From Knoxdaviesia capensis (taxonomy: Eukaryota > Ascomycota > Sordariomycetes > Microascales > Gondwanamycetaceae): a stretch of DNA of 64,000 nucleotides. Positions 48,544-60,373 of this stretch are shown here, piece by piece. How positions within the stretch are numbered: position 1 is the first letter of the stretch; each line of letters begins with the position of its first letter. The notes beneath the pieces were generated by a model that worked only from the letters and a program-made list of their open reading frames with translations, made no database searches and was not told the origin of the DNA. The translations under genes were made by a program, and so were the position numbers. The stretch covers positions 2,929,732 to 2,993,731 of the forward strand of contig LNGK01000003.1 of NCBI GenBank assembly GCA_001510575.1. Direction: 5' to 3'.

Positions 48544-50496
48544 CTCGGTGAGGCAGGCCTAGGTTCGTTCTTTTGCTTAGTTTCTCTTACAAAGAGTCCT
48601 GGTGCGAGATGGGGTTGGTTAGGGCGGTCGGTCCGTTTCCTGGGGGGGCGTGTTTTGAAAGTACTAGGGAACGAAAAACCATGGTTCGGTCTCAACATAT
48701 GCGTACGACACCTGCGCTGCTGCAGACAGCGTCGACTCCGGCATGTGAGCACACAGCCTGCGAGAGAACATTGTTCGGGAAAGCTGGGGAGGTCTCAAGC
48801 ACGGGGGCTTCGGAAGGTGGGTAAGAGTGAGAAGGACACGATAGATTGGAGGGAGTCAAAAAAGCGGACGGATCGGACAGGGGGCGGAGGAGAATGATGC
48901 TCCTTGTATTTTTCTTGGGCCACGGAAGCACGGAGTATATACAGTCCAGGACGGCACATGTGAGGGGGAGGTATCACCGGCGGAGGGCAGATGCACGATG
49001 TAGCTCCCAAGAAACAAAACCACACAATCAATAGTGTGTGTTGCAGCAGGGGGCACTTTGGGAACTGGAATGTGTGATATAAGGCAAGGGGACAAACAGA
49101 CTGAAGGGAGATGATAGAGAGATAGAGTGCCGTTCAGAGTGGGAGTTATAAGGGGGGCACGGAACGCCGGAATGCCCCGACAGGGCAAATTGAGGTTTGG
49201 ACGAGCAGTTTCCGTATAGGGAGAGGAAAAGAAACATCTGGAGAGAATCAGACCCGTTTGGATCTACCCGATTGTCTCGCCCTCAGATGCGTGGAATATA
49301 TATAGATATAAAAAAGAAAAAAAGGAAAGATAGGTTGGGCTTACCTGACGTGACGATTTCGTGACTGGTGTTTGGGGGCGGTGGAGTATGCAGAAGAAAC
49401 AAAAGAAAAGGAAAGGGGAGATCTCCAGATGGAATCTAGATATATCTAGTATGTGGTAAAAAGAAACAAAAAGGGGGAAGAGGACCAGCGGGGGTGAAGT
49501 TAACCACGGGAAGTAAGCAGTGTTCCTCTTTGCCATTCACACATTTCAGCCCAAGACGAACGAACAGGAACAAGGCAAGGTTTCGTCGGTTCATCTGACC
49601 GCTTCTCCCTGCTTCTTCTCTCATTGGTGATTTCTGTTGAGAAAGCGCTCGCGGGGTTACGGGGGATGACTGAGATCTCCCCCTGTTCCCACGTATTCCA
49701 AAGAGAGTTCCAAGCTAGAGTTACCAGGTCATGGTCAAGGAACCCCACTGAAGATGCTTGGTTTGCTGGTGATCCATGCAGTTGGGGCAGTCATCGTACA
49801 GGAACAGCTCCGATGTACTTGGTGCCTAACCCTAGAGTGGCTAGGTGTAGGGACGCATATAATGAATATCGAAAATCTTAAAGATTGTTGACTGTTTTGC
49901 CTAGATTAAAGATATTTTGTAGCTTGATACACCGAGGAAACATCTTTATCCCTCATTTCGTCCCTGTGATGACCTAATCCTCCACGCACCTTCCAACATA
50001 AAATGAATGTCTCGAGTAGTCCGTCCTCCGTACTTCGTACAACGGACACACCATATCGTGACTGCCGCCGCCGGCCGCTCGTCACATGACACACTCCCGA
50101 GCTTCCTTCCTCTGTCACTTTCTACCAACCCTGGAAAACCCGCATATACCTTTCGTTTCTAGGGTTACCACTCACTTCTTTGATGCCGCAGGAGTGACAG
50201 AAAGTGAGGCTGTTGAGAGAATAGTATTGGGAGTTAAAAGTTACCCCGCTCGGTCACGCTGCCATGGAGTGACTGTATAGGGCAGGACTCGACGTGATTC
50301 TTCTCGTTCAATCCTAGGCCTCCCTCTCATGAACAGACAACCAGATATCACGCCCAAGAACAACACTTCTCTTCATTGCTTCAACCGGAATGTTCACAAA
50401 GAGCACCATATTTTTACGAGCCCAAGACAGATACCCTCCCAAAGGAACATCAAAACATGAAATAAACAAAAGCAAAGACCCAAGACGAAGTACACC
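48544..50496. other. Gene-free region upstream of the Mpv17-family gene
   Basis: Promoter of the leftward Mpv17-family gene lies at the left. AACCCTA boxes occur at 49,828-49,834 and, inverted, at 50,160-50,166. Remaining open frames are short and unlike known proteins. No gene supported. Confidence 0.5.
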
Positions 50497-53400
50497 ATGG
50501 CCGAGTACGCAGCAGCAACAGCAACAGCAATAGGTGTCGCAGCTGGCGCCTTGACCTTTATCAGCGCCGCCATGAAAATCACTTGTAAGGCTGTCGATAT
50601 ATATATAACACCGGTGGCAGACTCACCGAAGAGGCTATTTTCTATTCAAAGATTCGCCGATCAAGGACACTTTGTGGCAACCCCCTCTCCTAAGACTTGC
50701 CTCCAAACGACGACCCTGAGATCAAAAGGATTAGAGATGAGATCGACATGATCAACGCCGAATCCAACGAATGCAAGAGACTAGCCAGAGACCTTCAACG
50801 GGAGATTGCGAATTGCAAGCCCAAGACAGGATCATTGGCCCATGCCGGAAAGTCTGCTATTGAATCTTCTTTTCAGCCGGGAGCAATGCCGAGGACTATC
50901 AGAAGTTGGACGACCGTCGCAAGGCGCTCTTCATGCTTCAGATATCTCTTGATTTGAGACCAATCTCCCGCAAGATTCGTTTGAGTGGAACAGCTTTCAG
51001 AGATCATCCAGTCTCTCTCGGTTGACGGAAGCCAGGTGTTACAGCTCGTCCAGAACCTGAACGCACAGAATGAACCGGACGATGCCAAAACCCGAGACTA
51101 GAAGCGAAAGCTCAAAGTATTAGAGCTGACACAAAACCCAGCTCTACAAGGCTCCAACCGCGAGCTCCTTTACGACTCCAACCAGGTGAAGTGGCTGGTA
51201 GCTGATGATGAATACATCGACAATCGAGAACTTGCAACTCACTGAGAGCCAGCGTGATGCTCGCTCCTGTCTCACTACTTAGATGGATCCGGAAGAGGGC
51301 GGCTGACTCTTCTTCTCAGGGAAGCCCGGATCTAGAAAGTCCACACTGATGTCGTTCCTCTCCTCAGAAGCAGAATCCCTCTTGCGAATCTGGAGATGGG
51401 CTGAGCGATGCTCCGGGACTAATGAACTGTGTCTCGGTCGCTTTTCCTTTGATGGGTGCAGCAGGTCAGAGACATGCTCCCTTCAAACACTTCCATGCAT
51501 AATCATGAACGCCGTGCTATTATCATGTCCCGGTCTAATTCCCCCTGTTGTTCGACGATAGATGGAATAGCCTACGAGAAACCCGTCTCAATGCCGATGC
51601 CGACATTAGAGCCACAGAGGTAGACAAGGCCTTCAATCACCTTGATAACCTAAAACAAGACCATCCTGCCTATCTATTCATCGGTTCGCCTTTTGTATCG
51701 AAGGGTTGGACGGGTTCGTTAAATTGCCTTCGCGGTTGTATTCGGCCGTGGCAAAGCTTCTCAACATCTGGACCAATTCTTGGAAGGGGACGCTGAAGAT
51801 CTGTGTCGCTAGCCGTATTCTATATCCATTTACTTCACCGCTTGAAAAAGCACGCTCGTTTCTCCTCGAGGATCTAATGAGGTCTAGTATATTCCAAATA
51901 GCCAAGGACTGTTTGACACTCAAGCTTCATTGCTTCTTCTTTTACCACTTACTAACAGAACCTAAAACATCTTGATATATTGACCCCCAAGCCAACCCTC
52001 AACACTAAACTACAAGTGATCATGCCAACGGAAGAAGAACAAGATCTTCTTGACAAGGTTGGGAGACTTGCAGGCAAGATTTACCCTGTGACATCGATGA
52101 GTCGACTTTGACTAGAATCGATCTTACGGCTTGAAGAACTTTTCGAGGACGATGCCAACCGGACTGAGATATTTCACAAACTCGCCCGCCTTTCTGAGGG
52201 TGTCTTCCTCTGGCTTTCTTTGGTTTGAGATAATCTTGAAGTCGGCCTTCGCAATCTAGATACCGCACGGCAGTTTCGAAGGAAACTCAGAGCATACCCT
52301 AGAAATCTGGGCCCCGAATTCTCTAGGAAGATCTTCCAGACGAACTTAGGTGGTGACGATAAGCTTCTTTTCCATATTCTTCACTTTGTCCCTCAAGCTA
52401 CTAAGCATAACTATCTGGTCACTCAGAAACTAGTCCGCGCCTTTAATGGCGTGTCCGGCTAGTTCTCTTTAAGTCTCGAACGGCTGATCCTTAAGACACT
52501 CCGAGGAATTAGCCTCTAAGACAGCCCCCTATGGTCGTCGAGATAGGAAGTTCTGTACACGTGTCTCCCGTTCTCTAGAGCCCCCCAACTATCCTCAAGA
52601 GCGTATGGTTCGCCTTGGCCAATGCTTTCTTCAGTTTACTAGCAAGGCCGGCCTGTATGGCGACGTATCTGAAGACGACGATAGACGTATGGCGATTTTT
52701 ACTATGTATACTAGCTACGAAAAAATGCCAGAGCCTAACAGCATGAGACGGGTCGTGGTGATTCATCAAGCAGATCATTATCATACCTCTAAACTTAAAG
52801 ACCTAGCATTCGCCTAGAAGTTTCAAAGAGCACTATCTAAATTCAATTGGCGCGAGGTAATCTGCCGCTGGCAGTTCCAACAGCCGCACCTTCAAGGCCA
52901 TCCATATAAAATCATCCTAGGCCTCCTACAACGTATGCTGTCTCGAACTGGCGTCGACTCCGATGTCCCCGGGTGGTTTCTTGAAAGTCTGTTTAGTGTA
53001 GATAGAGTGGACTACAACGGATCCTGTTGGAAAGGAGGAGCTCCTTGCAGCTGTGAGTTCGAGGAACACGGCCCACAGTCAGGACTATGGCGTCACGACA
53101 GATACCCTTCACAACCTGGTTCTGCCTGGGAGGAGCACAAACCATGCCATTGCCTGGTACGTCCGCACGTTGCCTTTGACCTGGTCGCTGCGCAGGCAGG
53201 CTGATATGAGTATCTTCGGGAAGTCTATGCGGCCGATCCCAAGCACTCTAACGCCCCTGTCACGGCGGGGGCGATCACAGCTAAGGGTATCCTCGGGCTG
53301 GATGCCATCTCACCATGTCCAGTGACGGAAGCCAAGATAGTGAAAAGAAGTGCGAGGGGCGTACCACAAGATTGACTTGCCGAGGCGGGTCAGGGCTCTA

Positions 53401-53682
53401 CAACTAGTCCTTCAGCATGGCCTTGATGCCTTTTGCAACATTAATGCCGACATGCTCAACTATACGACTTTGCTGGATGAACTATCTCATCTAGATGAAG
53501 CATGGCGTTTCCTAGGATCAGCCTGGCATCTGCTCTTTGCCAATATGCTGGAGCATGATCCCGGCGATAAACTTGGACAGTTTCTGGACCTTTTAACACA
53601 GGAATCTTCATTCGAGCTGGACCATGGGAGCTCAGTAATTCTCACGAGAGGTCAGATGCTAACTTCTCCTAGTCGAGACTAA
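50497..53682 (+). pseudogene. Decayed NACHT/NLR-type gene
   Basis: Fragments of a fungal NLR-like protein appear in order on the plus strand but in shifting frames with in-frame TAG/TAA stops. At 50,497 is a start MAEYAAATATAIGVAAGAL; at about 50,700-50,960 a helical region (DDPEIKRIRDEIDMINAESN, RRKALFMLQISLDL). At about 51,320 lies a Walker A, FSGKPGSRKSTLMSFL, with Arg where Gly is normal. At about 51,650-51,840 follow NHLDNLKQDHPAYLFI and LKICVASR, as in NACHT NTPases. Near 52,190 is GVFLWLSLV-stop-DNLEVGLRNL, the typical segment after the NTPase core. A C-terminal fragment at 53,380-53,680 contains LQLVLQHGLDAFCNINAD, similar to NLR repeat regions. Intact relatives act in non-self recognition and cell death; this copy cannot make a full protein. 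Boundaries are approximate. Confidence 0.7.
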
Positions 53683-54985
53683 CTCCGGGACTCTGTTAAG
53701 CTAGAATGTTCAGATAAAACTAATGGCAGGGTGCCTGCTGCCATTTATATTATATATCCTGATCTAGACTTTGACGACGTAAGACTTGGGTGTGTAGGGA
53801 CATCCGATCTCGTCCTGGTTAGCCTATCCCTTAAAGATATTTTAGCGATACGGCGCCCAACTTGAGCTTTGCCCCCCCCCCCCCCCGAGTCCTTGAGCAC
53901 TTGGAAGCTATCTCTATCAATTTTTCTGGGATTCAGAGGAGTGGGATTCAATTACACGAATCCATACTATATAACGAATGCTCGTCATCAGAGCATAGAC
54001 ATGAAGAGAGGAGACATAATATCTGACAACCGGGAATATAACGTGGAGTCTTTGCAGGCAATTGCACCTACCCTTTCAGCAGAGTCTCTGACAACACCAG
54101 AGGAGACGTTGTCCTGGCTTCGGAAGATATTTTAGGCATCACATGTCTTCCGATATTTTCCGGACGAAGAGGTTACGGGAAGATTCAAGAGAAACTCCAT
54201 AGCTACAGGCCAAGAAATGTCGGGTCGGATATACGTGTGCGACGATTTTGACCTAGTATTCTATATAGATATGCTAACATACTAGGCTTGAGTTTACGTC
54301 TTGCTATCTCCTGAGTGTTGGTAACAGAGAGTATACAGTACATGTTTGGAAAGCCGTGGAAGCGTATCCGAAAGACGACAAGGAGACCGAAGAAGACGAC
54401 AGCCATATGACTGTCGCTGATGGTCTGTTAGCCGGTCCATCCCCGGTTCCTGCTTCATCCGATCAACACCGACCGGCTCTTGTCTCCTCGCAGATCAACA
54501 ATACAGTGTCACCACGAATGTCCATGAAGATAGCACTAGAAGCAACGAGACAAACCCATCAAAGCACCATCCATGGGGTGTTATTCACGTAAAATGATTT
54601 GCACCCCCTTAAAGGCCCGCCACCTCCCAGTCGAAACTTTTCCCCGCAAAGAGGAGTCTCAAGGCTAGCACAATGGGTCCCCAGCTGCAAAAGCTGAAAA
54701 TCCGGAGGTCTGGGGATTCCCGGATTGCTCTCCAATTAAAGCCGGAGTGGGTCTTCCGGCCTGGGCCGGGCCCCGCTCCGGACCCTCCGCTCAAAACGTC
54801 GCGTGACCGCCGCGCGTGACCCGGGTGTTTGGGTGAGCAAACTCAGCAGATTCCGTTGAACCGCTGGCTTCTGCATTCTGCACCCTCGCCAATCTCTCCG
54901 GCCTGTGTAAGCACCATGTTTCCCCGGGTGGCTCTCTCTGTGGATATTACTCCCCACACAACAGGAAATAGACACACACACACAC

Positions 54986-55025
<40 letters not shown>

Positions 55026-55721
55026 TATGCGGTCTTTTCCGCCCGGCTTCTCCGGTCTTCCTTCGCACGTTCCATGCATCTGAGACTCCATTCCAACGTC
55101 TCGTCCCTCTCTGGTTCTTCCCGGCCCGATTCACCCAGAAAACTCACATCTATGTTTCTGTCTCTGCATCACTACAACTGGCACTGCAATGCCGAACTTA
55201 GAAAAACATCCCCGGAGCACTCTATCGAGCAGGCGAATATAGCCCGCGACGTCCTTGTTCGGGGTGTGTGGGTTGCAGTGCCAAAATCCCCAGAGAGCAG
55301 CGTAGATAGACGTCGGCCGGTGCCGTTGACGACACCCGGTCTGAATCGCCGCTATCGGGATCAACGTAGGACACACATACCAGTCAACTCAACACGGTAG
55401 TAGAGTTCTCTAAATTTCCGGGAGTTATGTAAAAAGGAAAATCCAGCTATGGTGGGGTGTTTTCCAGGCTGTGGGAGAGCCTGGCGGTTGTGTATATCGT
55501 TAGAGCATGCATCCGCCCCCAAGTCAGAGTGGTCCCGGGAGTAATGCCATATCCAGCCCTGTTCCGGTGCAGGCCAGGTATGCAGGGAGCAGAGGGTCCT
55601 GCAACACATTCCCCGGACGAAAAAGGCGTTATCTGTTGTTTTCAAAAAAAAAAAGTTTCCTTCCCCTCCAGCCCCCCTTCCTCTCGTTCGCCCAGTCATC
55701 CTCCGACACTCCAACACCGAT
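53683..55721. other. Gene-free region with low-complexity repeats
   Basis: A run of 15 C residues lies at 53,872-53,886. About 53,890-54,590 has weak coding-like pieces (for example plus-strand 54,356-54,592, with TEEDDSHMTVADGLLAGPSP) that might be exons of a decayed gene, possibly linked to the NLR relic; I cannot support a model. An AC run followed by a GA microsatellite lies at 54,971-55,022. The last part is the 3' flank of YIF1. Confidence 0.45.
54989..55022. repeat. (GA)17 microsatellite
   Basis: Uninterrupted GA dinucleotides, separated by a few bases from a short AC run immediately to the left. Confidence 0.95.
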
Positions 55722-56988
55722 TCAGGTCCGCGTGAGCAGCCACATGAAGATCAGCTGCACCAGGTACGAGTAGGCAAACAGGAACTGCGTGCGCTGGTTC
55801 CGCTTCGTCCGCGACTCCGTCTGCATCTGCATCGGTGCCCGGCCGTTCGCCGAGCTTTCCGGGAGCAGGACGTACTTCAACGACCGCATCTATGGTCGCA
55901 TTCGCACATTAGTATTCGAAGAAAAAAAAGAAGAGAGAAGACAGATGTCAGGGGCGGTGCTTACCAGAAACAGCGAGTTGGCCAGGAACGTGTACCCAAA
56001 CACAATCCACCCGGCCCAGCCGCCGGTGCCCTTGCCCCCGTTCACGATCTCCGCGACGGTGATCGTCACGATAATCCCTACAAACTTGTAGCCCGAGTAC
56101 GCGATCAGATCCAGCAGCTGCGACTGGTTGGAGATTCCCAGCAGGTAGCAGCCGAGGTTCAGGATCAGAATCTCAATCACCACCACGATCAGCCCCGTCG
56201 ACGCCGTCGTGCCGAGCACCTCGGGCTGGAACTGCCCGCGCAGGCCCGCCAGCATTGTCGACAGGAGCACGTAGGTGACGAGGGCCATGACTGCGTGTTC
56301 ACGGGGTTTGTTAGCACGGAGTTCATAGCACGGCGTAGGGAAGGGGGCACTGCTGGCGCAATGGCGTGGACCTACCTGGAATATACATGTCGGGGCTGTT
56401 GACGTCGTCCCGCGGCGGCATGAACCAGCCGTCCTGCCCGTTCGGCCCCGTGCCCTGCTTGCGCGACCACGGCTTGTGGCGCCACGGGAACAGCACCAGG
56501 AACAGCTTGTTCGCCACGTACGAGTTGGTGACGTTGAAGTACGGTTTCAGCGACGCAAAGTTGAACCACCGGTTGACCTGAACATGAAGAAAGCAACCCA
56601 GTTAGCCAAGAACACACAGCAAAACCCGTCCCCGCTGAATAGAACCCCCCCTCCCGCGTATCCCACACAGCACCACACTTACATTCTGCTCCAGGTACTC
56701 CTGGCCGTGCTTGAAGGCCGTCTGCCCAAACTGCGCCGCAACCTGTGCCGTCGGGTCGTTCATGAACTGGCCGTACCCGCCAAACATGTTCTGGCCGGCC
56801 CCTGGCCCGCCCGGCGCACCGCCCACCGGGACGGCACCGGGCTGCCCCTGGTACGGGCTGCCGTAGCCCTGATGCGACTGCGCCGACGATACCGGCGGCG
56901 GCGGGGACCTTAGTTGCGGCACTGTCGAGACGTGCTGGGGGACTGGGTGGTGGAGGGGCGGCGATTGGCCGTACGAGGCACGCTGCAT
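55722..56988 (-). CDS. YIF1: Yif1-family ER-Golgi transport membrane protein
   Basis: Multi-pass protein of ER-derived vesicles and Golgi that works with Yip1 and Ypt-type GTPases in ER-to-Golgi traffic. Four exons: 56988-56683, 56577-56376, 56290-55965 and 55889-55722, giving 333 aa. Introns are 105, 85 and 75 nt with gtaagt, gtaggt and gtaagc donors. The N-terminal ~80 residues are Pro/Gly/Gln-rich and cytosolic. The conserved core includes FGQTAFKHGQEYLEQN|VNRW, LKPYFNVTNSYVANKLFLVL and FPWRHKPWSRK. Hydrophobic helices follow (MALVTYVLLSTMLAGL, GLIVVVIEILILNLGCYLLG, WAGWIVFGYTFLANSLFL), ending in YSYLVQLIFMWLL. The initiator chosen, M-Q-R-A-S-Y-G, is the only ATG near the start. It is divergent from SRP101, another secretory gene. 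Confidence 0.92.
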
Positions 56989-57764
56989 TGTGTCTAATAT
57001 AGAAACTGCGGTGGATGTGGGAAAGGCAATCGGCAAGGAGATGAGGTTCGAGAAGTCGAGGGACGGGTGATGGCTGCCTCAAGGGTCAGTAGTGGGGGGC
57101 GGTCGTTTGTATTTGTCGAGGTGTGGGCGATTCGTCGACGGCTGCACTCAACCGAGAACCAGCAAAACAAAAGAAACAGAAGAAAGAAAAGCTGCAGAAA
57201 GCGTGCTTATGGTCGTCGTCATCCGAATGTGGTGGCTTTCAAAGTGGGCAACGTGGAACTTGGATGTTTGCTCGCTTCTGAGGCTCCGACAAAATGCCAG
57301 CTGGGAAAAGAGACGACGTCGTCGCTTCGGTTCGCCTCCCCAATCGGGGCCTCCCACCCAATCACAGCGCCGGATGCATCGTGACTAATCGGAAGCCATC
57401 TCTTATCTTATCTTCGCGTGACCGCTCACGTGGTGTCCGGGCAGTACATTTAGGGTTGTCTAGGGTTCTCGGGCCCGCCGCAGTCAGTCGAGGTGGTGGC
57501 AAAGTGAATGTGGACAGAAAATCCGCCCACTTCTCACGAAATTCCATGCCATGGGGTTCCGTTTGTTCCATTGAATTCCCTATTTCTCCTTAGTTCTCTA
57601 CACATGTCAGCGCGCACTGACATCCGACTTTCCTTTTCTGTATCTTCTTTTCTTTCGTTTCGTGTCGTCTCCGCCTCATTCTCGGTGTTGGAGTGAAGGT
57701 CACCCAAAACATCAGCCACACAACAAACATCGTTATCTAAAACACCACATAACACTCTCCCGCC
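56989..57764. promoter_or_regulatory. Shared promoter region of YIF1 and SRP101
   Basis: 776 bases separate the two divergent start codons. CCAAT boxes lie at 57340-57344 and 57358-57362, 18 bases apart. Two TAGGGTT boxes lie at 57451-57457 and 57461-57467. About 57,640-57,670 is T/C-rich, consistent with a core promoter for SRP101. Joint control of the two secretory genes is inference. Confidence 0.5.
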
Positions 57765-60041
57765 ATGCTCGACTCCTTCGAGATCCTGACCACGTCCGGC
57801 GTGGTGCTGTGGTCGCGGTCGTTCACGCCGATCAGCCCGTCGATCGTCAACAGCTTCATCTCCGATGTGTTTATTGAGGAGAAAGCGCCGGGAGCGAATC
57901 TCGGCGAGTCGGAGTCGGCGTCAACCAACCCGGCGTACAAGATCGACCAGCACACGCTGAAGTGGACGATTGAGAAGGAGCTGGGAATCATCTTTGTGGT
58001 GAGCAGCAGACCCTGCCCCGTTCTGCGGATCGCGTAGTCAGACAGCAACTAAACAAGCTGAAACCGGGACAATATCATCATATAGGCCGTCTACCGATCG
58101 CTCCTCCACCTGCCGTGGGTCGACAAGCTCGTCGACAACATCCGGACGCTGTTCGTCAGCCTGTACGGCGAGGAAGTTAAGAAGCCGCACACCACCCGGG
58201 TCATCTGCCAAAAGTTCGACGGCTACTTCGACCAGCAGATGGGCGAGCTGGAGAAATCCGACCGCGCGGCGTTCGGCGAGAAACCGGCAATCATAGCCAC
58301 GGCCGAGAGTGTGTCCGACAGCAACGACGACGCGCCGCCGGTGCCGGGACTCTCACACCGAGGTAAGTTCCACATCTATGAAGTTGTTTGTAATCTGGCT
58401 AGGGACTAGGCCTGTGACCGGAAGCTAACACCCCCCCCCTTCCCCGCATCTCCGGACAGACGGCAACGTATCCGGCGACTCCCCGCCCGCAATCTCGCGA
58501 ACCTCGACGCCGGCGAGCCACCTGGTGGTGGCCAAAAGCGGCCCAATGGCGAAAATGTCCCGCCGCCAGCGCAAGGCCGGCAACGCGGCGGTCGCGTCGT
58601 CGGGCGACGAGTCCCCCGCGCGCAAGGCCAAGGCCGCGGGCAAGGCGACGCAGAAGAAGGGCCGCAAGTGGGATGCCGACGGCTTCGCCACCGACGACGA
58701 CGGCGACGTGCAGCTCGACTACTCCGGGCCGGCGGCGGCCGGCGGCGGCAGCAACGGCGCGGCCCGCTCGTCGGCGCTGGAGCAGCCGGCGGCGTCGACC
58801 TGGGGCACCACGACGGCGCAGGGCCAGTTTGTGCTGAAGGACCTGGACGACGAGGTGCACAGCCTGCTGGCGTCGGCCGAGTCGGAGCGCAACAGCAGCA
58901 AGAAGGCTGCGGCCGGCGACGGGGCGGGCGGCGGCAACGGACTCGTCGGGTCGGGACTGAATGCGATCAGCGGCATGTTCCGCAATGTGGTCGGCGGCAA
59001 GGTGCTCAGCAAGGAGGACCTGGACAAGGCGATGAAGGGCATGGAGGAGCACCTGTTGAAGAAGAACGTGGCGCGCGAGGCGGCGATCCGGCTGTGTGAG
59101 GGGGTGGAGAAGGAGCTGATTGGCGTGAAGACGGGCAGCTTTGAGAGTGAGATTTACCTCCTTCGCGGTTTTGTTTTTTTTTGTCTTTTTTTTCTTGTTT
59201 CCTCTTCGTCCACATCCTTCCAAAGTCAGCTATGCTAACGTTTCCCCCCCACCCCCTTCCAGACATCAACGCGCGCATCCAGGCGGCGATGGAAAAGTCG
59301 CTGACCAAGATGCTCACGCCGACATCGTCGCTCGACCTCCTCCGCGAGATCAACGCGGTGACGTCCCCGCCGCCATCGTCGCTCGGCAAGCGGCGGCCGT
59401 ACGTGATCTCGATCGTCGGGGTGAACGGGGTCGGCAAGTCGACCAACCTGTCGAAGATCTGCTTCTTCCTGCTGCAGAACCGCTACAAGGTGCTGATTGC
59501 GGCCGGCGACACGTTCCGCAGCGGGGCGGTCGAGCAGCTCGCGGTGCACGTGCGCAACCTGACGGAGCTGACGGCGCGCGAGGGCGGCCGCGTCGAGCTG
59601 TACCAGAAGGGCTACGGCAAGGACGCGGCGGCGGTGGCGAAGGACGCGGTGGCGCACGCGGCCGCGGGCGGGTTCGACGTGGTGCTGATCGACACGGCGG
59701 GGCGGCGGCACAACGACGCGCGGCTGATGTCGTCGCTGGAGAAGTTTGCCAAGTTTGCGCAGCCCGACAAGATCCTGATGGTCGGCGAGGCGCTGGTCGG
59801 CACCGACTCGGTGGCGCAGGCGCGCAACTTCAACGCGGCGTTTGGCGCGGTGCGCACGCTCGACGGCTTCATCATCTCCAAGTGCGACACGGTCGGCGAC
59901 ATGGTCGGCACGCTGGTCAGCCTGGTGCACGCCACCAACGTGCCGGTGCTGTTTGTCGGCGTTGGCCAGCATTACTCGGACCTGCGGAACTTTTCGGTCA
60001 AGTGGGCGGTCGAGAAGCTGTTGAGCAGCAAGGGGGTGTGA
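57765..60041 (+). CDS. SRP101: Signal recognition particle receptor subunit alpha (SRalpha)
   Basis: ER-membrane-docked GTPase that receives the SRP-ribosome-nascent chain complex and hands it to the translocon. Four exons: 57765-57998, 58086-58362, 58460-59146 and 59263-60041, giving 658 aa. Junctions use gtgagc, gtaagt and gtgaga donors. The N-terminal longin-like SRX domain (MLDSFEILTTSGVVLWSRSF) binds the beta subunit. A basic, Gly/Ala/Ser-rich linker covers about 175-320. The NG domain follows: the N domain (LSKEDLDKAMKGMEEHLLKK), P-loop GVNGVGKST (452-460), insertion box GDTFRSGAVEQL, DTAGR and SKCD. The G4 motif is S-K-C-D rather than T-K-x-D, a tolerated variant. The terminal GVGQHYSDLRNFSVKWAV is typical of SRalpha. 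Confidence 0.95.
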
Positions 60042-60373
60042 GTGATCGATCTCGGTCTTTTTCTTCTTTTTTTCTTTTTTTCTTTTTTTTTCTCTATTTC
60101 GGCCTCGTTTTGGCGGGGGTTACAGTCGATGGTCTTTTTTATTATCTTTCTTTTTTGAATTCTTAAATCACCATGCTGTTCACTCCCTGTGGACTGGCAT
60201 ATATATATATACTATTCTCACGCTTTTGATTCACGGCATGATGTGAAGGCACGCAGGGGGGGAAGCACAGGTGGGCGTCATCTGTTATCATTATCTACTC
60301 TTCCATACAGATACATTGGATGGATACACACACGAAGGCTATGGACTATGGATGGATCTCGGAGATGGCGGAC
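60042..60373. other. Convergent 3' flanks of SRP101 and the xylanase
   Basis: T-rich tracts (60,055-60,160) directly after the SRP101 stop are the likely 3' untranslated region. No gene seen. Confidence 0.6.

Noticed and set aside
53869..54592. Possible separate gene after the NLR relic
   Set aside because: Short coding-like pieces exist, but no start, splice pattern or family match could be joined into a model; left as part of the gene-free region.
58399..59972. Minus-strand frames across SRP101, including 274 and 245 codons
   Set aside because: Antisense shadows of a GC-rich, well-supported SRP101 coding sequence.
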